64,000 nt of DNA, from positions 3,384,501 to 3,448,500 of the forward strand of contig OU015322.1 in assembly GCA_907163225.1 (NCBI GenBank). Reading direction: 5' to 3'. The first letter of the stretch is position 1; each line of letters begins with the position of its first letter. The DNA comes from an uncultured Rhodocyclaceae bacterium (GTDB lineage: Bacteria; Pseudomonadota; Gammaproteobacteria; Burkholderiales; Rhodocyclaceae). Both the position numbers and the translations under genes were made by a program. The notes under the pieces were generated by a model that was given only the letters and a program-made list of their open reading frames with translations, ran no database searches and was not told the DNA's origin. Shown one piece after another: positions 34,407-45,129 of the stretch.

Positions 34407-37055
34407 ATGGACCAATTCGCCAAAGAAACATTGCCGATCAGCCTCGAAGACGAGATGCGGCGTTCCTATCTCGATTACGCGATGAGCGTGATCGTTGGCC
34501 GGGCACTGCCAGATGCGCGCGATGGCCTTAAGCCGGTGCATCGCCGCGTTTTGTTCGCGATGCACGAGCTCAACAATGACTGGAATAAGGCGTACAAGAA
34601 ATCGGCCCGTATTGTCGGTGATGTGATCGGTAAGTACCACCCGCACGGCGATACGGCGGTTTATGACACGATCGTCCGCATGGCGCAGGATTTTTCGCTG
34701 CGCTACATGCTGGTCGATGGTCAGGGTAACTTCGGCTCGGTCGACGGCGATAACGCGGCGGCCATGCGTTATACCGAAGTTCGCATGGCCAAGATCGGCC
34801 ATCAGTTGCTGGAAGATCTGGAGAAGGAAACGGTAGATTTCGGGCCGAACTATGACGGTTCCGAGAACGAGCCGCTGGTCATGCCGGCTCGCATCCCCAA
34901 TCTGCTGATCAACGGTTCGTCCGGTATCGCGGTGGGCATGGCGACCAACATTCCGCCGCATAATTTGAACGAAGTAGTTGCAGGTTGTCTGGCCTTGCTG
35001 GAGAACCCGGCGATCACCATCGACGATCTGATCGAGTACATCCCGGCTCCCGACTTTCCGACTGCCGCGCTGATTTATGGCGTGATGGGTGTGCGCGAAG
35101 GCTACAAGACAGGTCGCGGCCGCGTCATCATGCGCGCCCGGACGCACTTCGAGGACATGGAAAAGAGCAACGGCCGTCAGGCGTTGATCGTTGACGAGCT
35201 TCCCTACCAGGTTAACAAGAAGTCGCTGATCGAGAAGATTGCCGAGCTGGTTAACGATAAGAAGATCGAGGGCATCTCCGATATCCGCGACGAGTCTGAT
35301 AAATCGGGCATGCGCGTTGTCATCGAACTAAAGCGTGGCGAAGTCGGCGAGGTCATCCTCAACAACCTGTACAAGCAAACGCAGTTACAGGACACCTTCG
35401 GCATGAACATGGTGGCGCTTGTCGACGGCCAGCCGCGCCTGCTGAACCTCAAGCAGATGCTGGAGTGCTTCCTGTCGCACCGTCGTGAAGTAGTGACGCG
35501 GCGCACTGTGTTCGAGCTGCGCAAGGCGCGCGAACGCGGTCACATTCTTGAGGGTTTGGCTGTCGCGCTGTCCAACGTCGATGACATCATTACCCTGATC
35601 AAGGCGGCACCGACGCCGGCCGACGCCAAGCGTGGGCTGATGGAACGTACCTGGCGCAGCGCCATGGTCGAGGAAATGTTGGTCCGCGCGGCTTCCGACG
35701 CATCGCGTCCGGATGGTCTGGCGCCGGAATTCGGTTTGTCGGAGCAGGGCTATCGCCTCTCCGATGCCCAGGCCCAGGCTATTCTCGAGCTGCGTCTGCA
35801 GCGCCTGACCGGTCTGGAGCAGGACAAGATTGTCAGCGAGTACAAGGACGTCATGGCCAAGATCCTTGATCTGCTCGACATCCTGGCCAAACCAGAACGC
35901 ATTACCGAAATCATCGTCGGCGAACTGACGGCGATCCGTGATCAGTTCGGCGACGAGCGTCGCTCCGAGATCGTCCTGCACACGCAGGAACTCGGTATCG
36001 AAGATTTCATTACACCGATGGACATGGTCGTTACCCTGTCGCATGGCGGCTACATCAAGGCCCAGCCGCTGGCCGACTACCGCGCCCAGAAGCGTGGCGG
36101 GCGCGGCAAGCAGGCGGCGGCGATCAAGGACGAGGATTTTGTCGATCACCTGTTCGTCGCCAATACGCACGATTACATCCTGTGCTTCTCGAACCGTGGC
36201 CGCTGCTACTGGCTGAAGGTTTATGAAGCGCCGCAGGGCAGCCGGACCAGCCGTGGCAAGCCGATCGTCAATCTCTTTCCGCTGGAAGAGGGCGAACGGA
36301 TTAACGCCGTGCTGCCGGTCAAGGAATTCTCCGACGACCAGTATGTGTTCATGGCCACCGTCATGGGTACCGTCAAAAAGACGCCGCTGTCCGATTACTC
36401 CAACCCGCGCAAGGCCGGCATCATCGCCGTTGCGCTGGACGAGGGCGATTACCTGATCGGCGTCGAGCTGACGAGCGGCACCAGCGATATCGTGCTGGTT
36501 TCCAATGCCGGCAAGGCCGTCTGGTTCGACGAAGAAGACGTCCGTCCGATGGGCCGTGGTGCTCGCGGTGTGCGGGGCATGCGCCTGATGGAAGGGCAGT
36601 CGGTCATTTCCTTGTTGGTTGCAGAAGACGATCAGCAGACGGTACTCGTCGCGACCGAGAATGGTTTCGGCAAGCGCACGGTGCTGGCTGATTTCCGCCA
36701 CTCAGGTCGGGGTACGCAGGGCGTCCGCGCCATTGCCGACAGCGAGCGCAACGGCATCGTCGTCGGTGCCAAGCTGGTCAATGATGAAGATGAAATCATG
36801 CTGATCACCACTGGCGGCGTCTTGATCCGCACCCGCGTCGCCGAGATTCGCGGCATGGGCCGGGCGACGCAGGGTGTCACGCTGATTTCGCTGGATGACG
36901 GCGAGAAATTGGCAGGACTGGAGAAGGTCGCTGAATCGGTGGCCGAAGTCGATGCCGACGCTGAATCCGACGCTGAAGTGGTGAATCCTGCGGTCAACCC
37001 GGAAAATGAGCAAAATCCGGAATCGTCCGAACCTAACGAAGGCGGAGAAGCCTAA
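34407..37055 (+). CDS. gyrA: DNA gyrase subunit A
   Basis: This 882-residue topoisomerase subunit cuts and rejoins DNA with GyrB. The N-terminal breakage domain contains the quinolone region [27 protein letters not shown] and the catalytic Tyr in [11 protein letters not shown]; the C-terminal beta-pinwheel shows the GyrA-box region [11 protein letters not shown]. Residue 83 is Thr and 87 is Asp (E. coli numbering coincides); Thr83 also occurs as a natural state in other bacteria such as Pseudomonas. A long acidic C-terminal tail follows the pinwheel. The stop directly abuts the serC ATG. Confidence 0.97.
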   Translation: MDQFAKETLPISLEDEMRRSYLDYAMSVIVGRALPDARDGLKPVHRRVLFAMHELNNDWNKAYKKSARIVGDVIGKYHPHGDTAVYDTIVRMAQDFSLRYMLVDGQGNFGSVDGDNAAAMRYTEVRMAKIGHQLLEDLEKETVDFGPNYDGSENEPLVMPARIPNLLINGSSGIAVGMATNIPPHNLNEVVAGCLALLENPAITIDDLIEYIPAPDFPTAALIYGVMGVREGYKTGRGRVIMRARTHFEDMEKSNGRQALIVDELPYQVNKKSLIEKIAELVNDKKIEGISDIRDESDKSGMRVVIELKRGEVGEVILNNLYKQTQLQDTFGMNMVALVDGQPRLLNLKQMLECFLSHRREVVTRRTVFELRKARERGHILEGLAVALSNVDDIITLIKAAPTPADAKRGLMERTWRSAMVEEMLVRAASDASRPDGLAPEFGLSEQGYRLSDAQAQAILELRLQRLTGLEQDKIVSEYKDVMAKILDLLDILAKPERITEIIVGELTAIRDQFGDERRSEIVLHTQELGIEDFITPMDMVVTLSHGGYIKAQPLADYRAQKRGGRGKQAAAIKDEDFVDHLFVANTHDYILCFSNRGRCYWLKVYEAPQGSRTSRGKPIVNLFPLEEGERINAVLPVKEFSDDQYVFMATVMGTVKKTPLSDYSNPRKAGIIAVALDEGDYLIGVELTSGTSDIVLVSNAGKAVWFDEEDVRPMGRGARGVRGMRLMEGQSVISLLVAEDDQQTVLVATENGFGKRTVLADFRHSGRGTQGVRAIADSERNGIVVGAKLVNDEDEIMLITTGGVLIRTRVAEIRGMGRATQGVTLISLDDGEKLAGLEKVAESVAEVDADAESDAEVVNPAVNPENEQNPESSEPNEGGEA

Positions 37056-38141
37056 ATGAGCCGCATCTGGAATTTCAGCGCCGGTCCGGCTGCTCTTCCC
37101 GAGGAAGTCCTGCGCCAGTCGCAGGAGGAACTGCTCGACTGGCATGGCGCCGGTTGCAGCGTCATGGAGATGAGCCATCGCGGCAAGGAATTCACCAGCA
37201 TCATCGAGCAGGCCGAAGCCGACCTGCGCGAGTTGATGGGCATTCCCGAGCAATACAAAGTCTTGTTCCTGCAGGGCGGGGCGACGCAGCAGTTTGCTCA
37301 GATTCCGATGAACTTGCTGGCAGGTCGCTCGGCCGATTACATCGTCACCGGCTCGTGGTCGAAGAAAGCGTTCAAGGAAGCACAGCGCATCGGCAATGTC
37401 CGCTGCGCGGCGACGACCGAGAGCAGCGGCTTCACGCGTCTGCCGATGGCCGAGGAAATCAAGCTCGACCCGTTCGCTGCCTACCTGCACGTGTGCACCA
37501 ACGAAACCATCCACGGCGTCGAGATCCCGGCTGAGCGCATCGCCGATACCGGCGTGCCGCTGGTCGCCGACATGTCGTCGCACATCCTGTCGAGGCCGGT
37601 CAATGTCGAAAAATTCGGCCTGATCTACGCCGGCGCGCAGAAGAATATCGGCCCGTCCGGCCTGACGCTGGTCATCGTGCATCGCGACCTGCTCGGCATG
37701 GCGCCGATGAGCACGCCGTCCGTCATGGATTTTGCGGTGATGGCCGAGCATGGCTCGATGCTGAATACGCCGCCGACCTACGGCATCTACATCGCCGGCC
37801 TGGTTTTTCAATGGCTGAAGCGGCAGGGCGGTTTGCCGGGCATTGCTGCGGTCAACGCGGAAAAAGCCCTGATTTTGTACGATGCCATCGACGATTCCGA
37901 AGGCTTCTACACCAACCCGGTCGATCCCGATTGCCGCTCGAATATGAATGTCCCCTTCGTGCTGGCCAATCCTGCACTTGACGTCGCCTTCCTGGCGGAA
38001 TCCAAGGCAGCTGGCCTGGTTTCGCTGAAGGGCCACAAGTCGGTGGGTGGCATGCGGGCCTCGATCTACAACGCGGTGCCGCTGGCCGGCGTCAAGGCGT
38101 TGGTCGAATTCATGAACGATTTCGCCAAACGCAACGGTTGA
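37056..38141 (+). CDS. serC: Phosphoserine aminotransferase
   Basis: This 361-residue PLP enzyme makes 3-phosphoserine in serine synthesis and also acts in pyridoxal phosphate synthesis. It begins MSRIWNFSAGPAALPEEVL and shows EMSHRGKEF, LFLQGGATQQFAQIPMNLL, SHILSRPVNVEKFGLIYAGAQKNIGPSGLT (PLP lysine in AQKN) and SLKGHKSVGGMRASIYNAV. It begins immediately after gyrA, so the two are probably cotranscribed, as in other betaproteobacteria. Confidence 0.97.
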   Translation: MSRIWNFSAGPAALPEEVLRQSQEELLDWHGAGCSVMEMSHRGKEFTSIIEQAEADLRELMGIPEQYKVLFLQGGATQQFAQIPMNLLAGRSADYIVTGSWSKKAFKEAQRIGNVRCAATTESSGFTRLPMAEEIKLDPFAAYLHVCTNETIHGVEIPAERIADTGVPLVADMSSHILSRPVNVEKFGLIYAGAQKNIGPSGLTLVIVHRDLLGMAPMSTPSVMDFAVMAEHGSMLNTPPTYGIYIAGLVFQWLKRQGGLPGIAAVNAEKALILYDAIDDSEGFYTNPVDPDCRSNMNVPFVLANPALDVAFLAESKAAGLVSLKGHKSVGGMRASIYNAVPLAGVKALVEFMNDFAKRNG

Positions 38142-38146
38142 GTTTT

Positions 38147-39238
38147 ATGAGCGACGATCTGCAACAAGCCCTGGCCGGTGTGCGCACCGATATCGACCGC
38201 ATAGACGGCGAATTGCTCAAATTGCTGAACGAGCGTGCCCGTTGCGCCCAGCGCGTTGGCGAGATCAAGGCCGAGCACGGTGAGGCCGGGCACATCTACC
38301 GGCCGGAGCGCGAGGCGCAGGTCTTGCGCCGCTTGCAGGACACCAATCAGGGGCCGCTACCCAATGAAAACATCACCTTTTTCTTCCGGGAAGTGATGTC
38401 GGCCTGTTTGTCGCTGGAGGAGCCGTTGGGGATTTCCTTCCTTGGACCGCTAGGTTCCTTTACCGGCAGCGCGGCGACCAAGCATTTCGGCCACGCTGCC
38501 CGTTTGCTGCCGCAGGCGTCGATTGACGATGTCTTCCGCGAAGTCGAGTCCGGTCACGCCCATTACGCCGTTGTGCCAGTCGAAAATTCGACCGAAGGTG
38601 CGGTCGGTCGAACGATGGATCTGCTGCTCGGCACGCCGCTGAAAATCTGTGGCGAAGTCGTGTTGCGCATCCACCAGAACCTGCTGACCCACGAAACTGA
38701 TCTGAGCAAGATCACCAAGATTTATTCGCACGCCCAGTCGCTCGCCCAGTGCCATGAATGGCTGAACCGCAACCTGCCGGGCATTCCGCGCATTTCGGTA
38801 TCGAGCAATTCGCTGGCTGCCCAGATGGCAGCCGAGGAGCCCGGCGTCGCAGCGATTGCCGGCGTGGCTGCGGCCGAGCGCTACAAGCTTCCCAAGCTGG
38901 TCGAGAACATCGAAGACGAGCCGAACAACACGACGCGTTTCCTGATTCTCGGCAAGCACGACGCCGGTCTTTCCGGCCGCGACAAGACTTCGCTGATTAT
39001 GTCCGCGCCGAATCGCACCGGTGCGCTGCACGAGCTGCTGCTGCCCTTGTCGACGGCGGGTGTTTCGATGTGTCGCCTGGAATCCCGCCCGGCCCGCAAC
39101 GCGCTGTGGGAATACGTTTTCTACGTCGACATCGAGGGCCATCGCGACGAACCAGCGATCAAGGCCGCGCTTGAAAAACTGGCGGCCTATGCCGCCTATC
39201 TGAAAGTTCTCGGGTCCTACCCCGTTGCCGTTTATTGA
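38147..39238 (+). CDS. pheA: Chorismate mutase/prephenate dehydratase (P-protein)
   Basis: This 363-residue bifunctional enzyme leads from chorismate to phenylpyruvate. Residues 1-90 are an AroQ-type chorismate mutase (LAGVRTDIDRIDGELLKLLNERA); the prephenate dehydratase part shows ISFLGPLGSFTGSAA, PVENSTEGAVGRTMDLLL and NNTTRFLILG; the ACT domain (APNRTGALHELLLPLSTAGVSMCRLESRPAR) binds phenylalanine for feedback control. The start is ATG 38147, five bases after serC; a TTG three codons upstream is less likely. Confidence 0.96.
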   Translation: MSDDLQQALAGVRTDIDRIDGELLKLLNERARCAQRVGEIKAEHGEAGHIYRPEREAQVLRRLQDTNQGPLPNENITFFFREVMSACLSLEEPLGISFLGPLGSFTGSAATKHFGHAARLLPQASIDDVFREVESGHAHYAVVPVENSTEGAVGRTMDLLLGTPLKICGEVVLRIHQNLLTHETDLSKITKIYSHAQSLAQCHEWLNRNLPGIPRISVSSNSLAAQMAAEEPGVAAIAGVAAAERYKLPKLVENIEDEPNNTTRFLILGKHDAGLSGRDKTSLIMSAPNRTGALHELLLPLSTAGVSMCRLESRPARNALWEYVFYVDIEGHRDEPAIKAALEKLAAYAAYLKVLGSYPVAVY

Positions 39239-39248
39239 GGAAAGCTCC

Positions 39249-40337
39249 ATGAGCCTTGCCGAACAGGCGCTGCCTTACGTCCGCGCCATTTCGCCCTACC
39301 TGCCGGGCAAGCCGATCACCGAACTGGCCCGCGAAATGGGCATTCCGGTCGACAACATCCTCAAGCTGGCATCGAACGAGAATCCGCTGGGCATGAGCCC
39401 CAAGGCCAGGACGGCCGTCGAGGCGGCGATTGGCGGCATCGAACGCTATCCTGACCAGTTCGACCTCATCGCCAAGGTGGCCGGACGCTGCGGCGTGGCG
39501 CCGGGGCAAGTGGTTCTTGGCAACGGCTCGAACGACGTGCTTGACCTGATCGCCCGCGTTTTCCTGGCGCCGGGGCGTTCCGCCGTTTTTGCCCAACACG
39601 CATTTGCCGTTTATCCGCTAGCCACGCTGTCGACCGGTGCCGAGCTGATTTCCACGCCAGCCAGGAATTACGGCCATGACCTCGACGCCATGCGTGCGGC
39701 CATCCGTCCCGACACGCGCATCGTGTGGATCGCCAACCCGAACAATCCGACCGGCAATTTTGTGCCCTATCCTGAGGTGCGCGCGTTTCTTGAATCGGTG
39801 CCCAGGGATGTCGTCGTTGTTCTCGATGAGGCATACAACGAATACCTGCCACCGGCGGACCGCGTCGATACGGCGACCTGGATCAAGGATTTTCCCAACC
39901 TGGTCGTTTGCCGCACGCTGTCGAAAATCTACGGCTTGGCCGGCCTGCGCATCGGTTACGCGCTGGCGTCTGCCGAGGTGGCAGACCTGATGAATCGGGT
40001 TCGCCAGCCGTTCAACGTCAACAACCTGGCGCTGGCGGGTGCCTTGGCAGCGCTTGATGACGATGAATTCCTGCTGGCCAGCTACGAGCTGAACCGGCGC
40101 GGCATGGCGCAGATCGTCGCCGGTCTGGAAAAGCTGGGGCTGGAATACATCAAGCCGCATGGCAATTTCGTGACTTTCAGGGTGGGCGATGGCGCCGGAG
40201 TCAATCAGAAGCTTCTCAAGCAGGGCGTCATCGTCCGGCCGATTGGCGGCTACGGCTTGCCTGAGTGGCTGCGCGTGACCATAGGCAGCGAACCGGAAAA
40301 TGCCCGTTTCCTGGCAGCGCTGGAGAAGGCGCTCTAA
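39249..40337 (+). CDS. hisC: Histidinol-phosphate aminotransferase
   Basis: This 362-residue PLP aminotransferase works in histidine synthesis and, in this gene context, may also transaminate aromatic keto acids. Motifs are LASNENPLGMSP, ERYPDQ, LGNGSNDVLDLIARVFL, IANPNNPTGNFVP, LDEAYNEYLPPAD and the PLP lysine in CRTLSKIYGLAGLRIGYALA. The start is ATG 39249 with GAGGAAAG upstream. It sits between pheA and tyrA, the common betaproteobacterial order. Confidence 0.95.
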   Translation: MSLAEQALPYVRAISPYLPGKPITELAREMGIPVDNILKLASNENPLGMSPKARTAVEAAIGGIERYPDQFDLIAKVAGRCGVAPGQVVLGNGSNDVLDLIARVFLAPGRSAVFAQHAFAVYPLATLSTGAELISTPARNYGHDLDAMRAAIRPDTRIVWIANPNNPTGNFVPYPEVRAFLESVPRDVVVVLDEAYNEYLPPADRVDTATWIKDFPNLVVCRTLSKIYGLAGLRIGYALASAEVADLMNRVRQPFNVNNLALAGALAALDDDEFLLASYELNRRGMAQIVAGLEKLGLEYIKPHGNFVTFRVGDGAGVNQKLLKQGVIVRPIGGYGLPEWLRVTIGSEPENARFLAALEKAL

Positions 40338-40341
40338 TTCG

Positions 40342-41211
40342 ATGGCCGAATTCGGCAAAGTCGTTGTCTTTGGCACCGGCCTGATCGGCGGGTCGTTCTC
40401 ATTGGCGCTGAAGGAAGCCGAGGCGGTCGAGGAAGTCGTCGGTTTCGGCCGTACGCCTGCCACCTTGCGCAAGGCGCAGGAACTGGGCGTCATCGACCGT
40501 GCCGGCATCAATCCGACGCACGAGATCGAGGATGCCGACATCGTCCTGGTAGCGACGCCGGTGGCGCAGATGGCCGACATTTTCGAGCGCATCGCCGCGT
40601 ATCTCGGGCCAAATACCATCGTCACCGACGGTGGTTCGACCAAGGGCGACGTGGTCGCTGCGGCGCGGGCTGGCCTGGGTGATCGTATCGGCCAGTTTGT
40701 TCCGGCGCATCCGATTGCCGGCGCAGAAAACAGTGGCCCGGCGGCAGCGCGCTGGGATCTTTACCAGGGCAAGAAGGTCGTTGTCACGCCGCTGCCGGAA
40801 AACAGCGACGAGGCGCTCGACCACATCAAGCGCGCCTGGTCGCTGTGTGGCGCCGACATCTACGAACTGACGCCGGAAATGCACGACCGCGTCTTTGCTG
40901 CCGTCAGTCATTTGCCGCACCTGCTGTCCTACGCGCTGGTGCACGATCTGGCGGTGCGCGACGATGCCGATCTGTTCTTCACCTTCGCCGCTTCCGGCTT
41001 CCGCGATTTCACGCGCATTGCGGCCAGTCACCCGGAAATGTGGCGCGACATCTGTCTTGCCAACCGTGAGGCGCTACTCGGCGAGCTGGATAGCTACCGG
41101 GCGCAACTCGACGAGTTGCGAATGGCGCTGGCGCGCAACGATGGGCAGCGGCTGGAGGAGGTCTTTGGCATTGCCCGACGCGCCCGACGCGACTGGGCCG
41201 GCGAGGGCTGA
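40342..41211 (+). CDS. tyrA: Prephenate dehydrogenase
   Basis: This 289-residue NAD(P)-dependent enzyme oxidises prephenate (or arogenate) on the way to tyrosine. The Rossmann motif VVVFGTGLIGGSFSLAL is followed by DIVLVATPV, TDGGSTKGDVV and HPIAGAENSGPAAARWDLY, the substrate-binding region. No chorismate mutase or ACT domain is attached. In related genomes aroA, cmk and rpsA often follow; here the stop overlaps a DNA ligase gene by one base instead. Confidence 0.94.
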   Translation: MAEFGKVVVFGTGLIGGSFSLALKEAEAVEEVVGFGRTPATLRKAQELGVIDRAGINPTHEIEDADIVLVATPVAQMADIFERIAAYLGPNTIVTDGGSTKGDVVAAARAGLGDRIGQFVPAHPIAGAENSGPAAARWDLYQGKKVVVTPLPENSDEALDHIKRAWSLCGADIYELTPEMHDRVFAAVSHLPHLLSYALVHDLAVRDDADLFFTFAASGFRDFTRIAASHPEMWRDICLANREALLGELDSYRAQLDELRMALARNDGQRLEEVFGIARRARRDWAGEG

Positions 41212-42053
41212 TGCCCCGCCTCTTGGCCGCCGTCCTTCTTGGGCTGGCATTTGCACTGCCAGCGTATTCAAATGCCGACGAAGCACCCCCCATCCTTCTG
41301 GCGAACGTCTATCGCGACCAGATTGATCTTTCGCGTTACATGGTCAGCGAAAAGCTCGATGGCATTCGGGCGATCTGGGATGGTCAGGTCTTGCGTTTCC
41401 GCAGTGGCCGAACCATCAATGCGCCAGCCTGGTTTATCGCCGATCTGCCGAAACAGCCTCTGGATGGCGAGCTCTGGATCGCGCGCGGCCAATTCGAGCG
41501 CGTTTCCGGTATCGTGCGGCGCGAGGTTCCGGATGACGCCGGCTGGCGAGATGTGCGCTACATGGTTTTCGAATTGCCGGGGGCGCCCGGGCCGTTCAGC
41601 CAACGCGTCGAGCAGATACGCCATCTGGTTCGCCAAGCCAATGTGCCTTGGTTGATAGAAATTCAGCAGTTTTTTCCGGTTGACCGTGGAAGTCTGAAAA
41701 AGCGCTTCGACGACGTCGTTCGCGGCGGCGGCGAAGGCCTGATGCTGCACCTCGCCGATGCACCCTACCAAACGGGGCGCAGCGATGTGCTGCTCAAAAT
41801 GAAACCGCTGCAGGATGCCGAAGCGGTGGTAGTCGGCCATCAGCCGGGCAAGGGACGCTTTGCCGGCATGCTCGGCGCCTTGCGGGTGCGCATGCCGGAT
41901 GGACGCGAATTTATGCTCGGCACCGGATTTTCAGACGCCCAGCGACGCCAGCCACCGGCCTTGGGTACGACGGTCACCTATCGCTACCGCGACCTGACAG
42001 CCAAAGGGTTGCCGAGGTTCGCCAACTTTTTGCGGGTGCGCGAGGCGTTGTAG
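41211..42053 (+). CDS. ligE: Secreted ATP-dependent DNA ligase (Lig E type)
   Basis: This 280-residue minimal ligase has a signal peptide (LLAAVLLGLAFALPAYS, cleaved near SNA-D). The adenylation domain carries motif I SEKLDGIRA with Lys48 as the AMP-accepting residue, motif III YMVFELP, motif IV GGEGLMLH and motif V VLLKMKPLQDAEAVV; a short OB-fold follows, with TGFSDAQRR. It should seal nicked DNA in the periplasm using ATP; characterised Lig E enzymes come from naturally competent proteobacteria such as Neisseria and Haemophilus. It overlaps tyrA by one base, so its expression is probably tied to the amino-acid genes. Confidence 0.92.
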   Translation: MPRLLAAVLLGLAFALPAYSNADEAPPILLANVYRDQIDLSRYMVSEKLDGIRAIWDGQVLRFRSGRTINAPAWFIADLPKQPLDGELWIARGQFERVSGIVRREVPDDAGWRDVRYMVFELPGAPGPFSQRVEQIRHLVRQANVPWLIEIQQFFPVDRGSLKKRFDDVVRGGGEGLMLHLADAPYQTGRSDVLLKMKPLQDAEAVVVGHQPGKGRFAGMLGALRVRMPDGREFMLGTGFSDAQRRQPPALGTTVTYRYRDLTAKGLPRFANFLRVREAL

Positions 42054-42149
42054 GGGCGTCCCCCATCGCACGAGTACTTTACTTTAGTCGTAATGCCCCG
42101 GTGACGTCCGACTGGTAAAATTGCCGCTTTATCCGATGGCGAACTGCAA

Positions 42150-43154
42150 ATGATTCTCGTGACTGGCGGGGCCGGCTATATCGGCTCACATACCTGTGTC
42201 GAACTTCTTCAGGCAGGGCAGGATGTGGTTGTTTTTGACAACCTCTGCAACAGCCATCCCGAGTCGCTAAAGCGGGTCGAGGCAATCACAGGCAAAAAGC
42301 TTCAGTTTGTCGAGGGCGATATTCGCGATCAGTCGGCGATGTCGGCGACATTGCGCCAGTACGGTTGTACTTCGGTCATTCACTTCGCCGGCCTGAAAGC
42401 TGTTGGCGAGTCAGTCGAAAAACCGCTCGAGTACTACGACAACAACGTCATCGGTACGCACCGCTTGCTGAGCGCGATGGGCGAGTGCGGTGTAAAGAAG
42501 CTGGTTTTCAGCTCGTCAGCCACTGTCTATGGCGAACCGCAGCGCCTGCCGCTGACGGAGGATCATCCCTTGTCTGCCACGAATCCCTATGGCCGAACGA
42601 AGCTGGTCATTGAGGATATGTTGCGTGACCACTATCGTTCCGACCCGTCATGGCAGATCGGCATATTGCGTTACTTTAACCCTGTCGGTGCGCATGAAAG
42701 CGGCCTGATTGGCGAGGATCCGCAAGGCATTCCGAATAATTTGATGCCATTTGTCGCCCAGGTGGCCGTTGGTCGCCGCGAACAACTGAAAGTGTGGGGC
42801 AACGATTACCCGACGCCAGATGGCACCGGTGTGCGCGACTACATTCATGTCGTCGATCTGGCTCGCGGCCACCTCAAGGCGCTGGAGCGTCTGAACGAGG
42901 CGCAGTGCTTTGAAGTGAATCTCGGTACCGGTACCGGCTACAGCGTGCTGGATGTCGTCAAGGCCTTCGAGAAGGCCAGCGGTCGCCCAGTACCTTACGA
43001 CCTGGCACCGCGCCGTTCCGGCGATGTCGCTTCTTGCTACGCCGACCCGGCTTTCGCGGCCGGGCTGCTCAATTGGCGCGCCGAACGAAATATCGACGCC
43101 ATGTGTGTCGATGCCTGGCGCTGGCAAAGCAACAACCCCAACGGTTTCCGGTAA
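42150..43154 (+). CDS. galE: UDP-glucose 4-epimerase
   Basis: This 334-residue extended SDR enzyme interconverts UDP-glucose and UDP-galactose, or their N-acetyl forms. It begins [23 protein letters not shown] and shows [32 protein letters not shown] and the catalytic YGRTKLVIE, then [19 protein letters not shown]. It opens the surface-polysaccharide locus and follows a 96-base gap with a TAAAAT hexamer near 42115, which could be the -10 of the locus promoter. Confidence 0.95.
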   Translation: MILVTGGAGYIGSHTCVELLQAGQDVVVFDNLCNSHPESLKRVEAITGKKLQFVEGDIRDQSAMSATLRQYGCTSVIHFAGLKAVGESVEKPLEYYDNNVIGTHRLLSAMGECGVKKLVFSSSATVYGEPQRLPLTEDHPLSATNPYGRTKLVIEDMLRDHYRSDPSWQIGILRYFNPVGAHESGLIGEDPQGIPNNLMPFVAQVAVGRREQLKVWGNDYPTPDGTGVRDYIHVVDLARGHLKALERLNEAQCFEVNLGTGTGYSVLDVVKAFEKASGRPVPYDLAPRRSGDVASCYADPAFAAGLLNWRAERNIDAMCVDAWRWQSNNPNGFR

Positions 43155-43180
43155 TTGAATCTGCATTTCAGGGAAAATAC

Positions 43181-44248
43181 ATGACTATCCTCGTCACCGG
43201 CGCGGCTGGATTCATCGGCAGCAACTTCGTCCTCGACTGGCTGGCCCAGTCCGACGAAACCGTCATCAACCTCGATGACCTGACCTACGCGGGTAACCTG
43301 GAAAACCTCGCCTCGCTGGACGGTGATGCGCGCCACATCTTCATCAAAGGCAGCATCGGCGACTTCGATCTCGTAGCCAAACTGCTGGCCGAACATCAGC
43401 CGCGCGCCGTCGTCAATTTTGCTGCCGAATCGCATGTCGACCGCAGCATTCATGGTCCGGAAGACTTCATCCAGACCAATATCGTCGGTACCTTCCGCCT
43501 GCTCGAAGCCGTACGCGCCTTCTACGGTCAACTGGAAAAAACGGCCAAAAATCAATTCCGTTTTTTGCATGTTTCGACCGATGAAGTTTACGGCTCGCTG
43601 GCCAAGGACGATCCAGCCTTCACCGAAACCCACCAGTACGAACCGAATAGCCCGTACTCGGCCAGCAAGGCCGCGAGTGACCACCTCGTGCGCGCCTATC
43701 ACCACACCTACGGCCTGCCAGTCCTGACCACCAACTGCTCCAACAACTACGGCCCCTACCATTTCCCGGAAAAGCTGATCCCGCTGGTCATTCACAACGC
43801 CCTGGCCGGCAAGCCCTTGCCCATCTATGGTGACGGCCAGCAAATCCGCGACTGGCTCTACGTCAAGGATCACTGCAGCGCCATCCGCCGCGTCCTCGAA
43901 GCCGGCCGTCTCGGCGAGACCTACAACGTCGGTGGCTGGAACGAGAAACCGAATCTCGATGTTGTCCATACCCTGTGCGCCATCCTCGACGAACTCAGCC
44001 CGCGGGCTGACGGCAAGGCGTACAAGGAACAGATCACCTACGTCACAGATCGCCCCGGCCATGATCGCCGCTATGCCATCGATGCCACCAAGATCGAACG
44101 TGAACTTGGCTGGAAACCGGCGGAAACCTTTGAGACCGGCATCAAGAAGACGGTGCAGTGGTATCTGGATAACCAGGGCTGGGTGGCCAATGTCACCAGT
44201 GGCGCCTATCGTGAATGGCTGGGCAAGCAATACGGAGAATCAAAATGA
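43181..44248 (+). CDS. rfbB: dTDP-glucose 4,6-dehydratase
   Basis: This 355-residue SDR enzyme makes dTDP-4-keto-6-deoxyglucose. Landmarks are [43 protein letters not shown], the active-site [23 protein letters not shown], and [21 protein letters not shown]. The start is ATG 43181; upstream codons in this frame overlap galE. The end overlaps rfbA by four bases. Confidence 0.96.
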   Translation: MTILVTGAAGFIGSNFVLDWLAQSDETVINLDDLTYAGNLENLASLDGDARHIFIKGSIGDFDLVAKLLAEHQPRAVVNFAAESHVDRSIHGPEDFIQTNIVGTFRLLEAVRAFYGQLEKTAKNQFRFLHVSTDEVYGSLAKDDPAFTETHQYEPNSPYSASKAASDHLVRAYHHTYGLPVLTTNCSNNYGPYHFPEKLIPLVIHNALAGKPLPIYGDGQQIRDWLYVKDHCSAIRRVLEAGRLGETYNVGGWNEKPNLDVVHTLCAILDELSPRADGKAYKEQITYVTDRPGHDRRYAIDATKIERELGWKPAETFETGIKKTVQWYLDNQGWVANVTSGAYREWLGKQYGESK

Positions 44249-45129
44249 GTCAGCGCAAAGGCATCATCCTCGCCGGCGGGTCCGGCACCCGTCTGTACCC
44301 GGCCACCCTGTCGGTCTCCAAGCAACTGCTGCCGATTTACGACAAACCGATGATCTATTACCCGCTGACCACGCTCATGCTGGCCGGCATCAGGGATATC
44401 CTGATCATCTCCACCCCGCAAGACACCCCGCGCTTCGAGCAACTGCTCGGTGACGGTAACCAGTGGGGCATCAACCTCCAATATTGCGTCCAGCCCAGCC
44501 CGGATGGTTTGGCCCAGGCTTTCATACTGGGCGCCGATTTTGTCGGCAATAACCCGTCGGCCTTGATCCTCGGCGACAACATCTTCCATGGTCACGAATT
44601 TAGTCAACGCCTGCAAGGTGCCAATTCCAACCAGCTAGGTGCGACCGTCTTTGCCTACGCAGTGACTGATCCCGAGCGCTATGGCGTCGTTGAATTCGAC
44701 AAAGACCAACGTGCCATCAGCATCGAAGAAAAGCCCAAGCAACCCAAGTCCCGCTATGCGGTTACCGGTCTCTATTTCTACGACAACAGTGTCGTCGACA
44801 TCGCCCGCAATATCAAACCCAGCGCCCGTGGCGAACTCGAAATCACCGACGTCAACCGCGTCTACCTAGAGCAACAAAAGCTCAAGGTCGAAATCATGGG
44901 CCGCGGCTACGCCTGGCTCGATACCGGCACCCACGACAGCCTCCTCGAAGCCGGTCAGTTCATCGCCACCATCGAAAAGCGGCAGGGACTAAAAGTGGCT
45001 TGCCCCGAAGAAATCGCCTGGCGCCAGAACTGGGTTAACGACGAAGAGCTCGAACAGCTGGCCCAAAGCTACGCCAAGACAGGCTACGGCCAGTACCTCT
45101 TCAATCTGCTGAAGGAAAAGGTCTACTGA
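44245..45129 (+). CDS. rfbA: Glucose-1-phosphate thymidylyltransferase
   Basis: This 294-residue nucleotidyltransferase makes dTDP-glucose from glucose-1-phosphate and dTTP, supplying RfbB. Motifs are [37 protein letters not shown] at the N-terminus, [11 protein letters not shown] and the [20 protein letters not shown] segment. ATG 44245 overlaps the stop of rfbB, and the gene's own stop overlaps rfbC by one base. Confidence 0.97.
   Translation: MSQRKGIILAGGSGTRLYPATLSVSKQLLPIYDKPMIYYPLTTLMLAGIRDILIISTPQDTPRFEQLLGDGNQWGINLQYCVQPSPDGLAQAFILGADFVGNNPSALILGDNIFHGHEFSQRLQGANSNQLGATVFAYAVTDPERYGVVEFDKDQRAISIEEKPKQPKSRYAVTGLYFYDNSVVDIARNIKPSARGELEITDVNRVYLEQQKLKVEIMGRGYAWLDTGTHDSLLEAGQFIATIEKRQGLKVACPEEIAWRQNWVNDEELEQLAQSYAKTGYGQYLFNLLKEKVY

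Noticed and set aside
35385-38036. Long antisense frames over gyrA and serC
   Set aside because: These mirror GC-rich codon use of essential genes and show no conserved motif.
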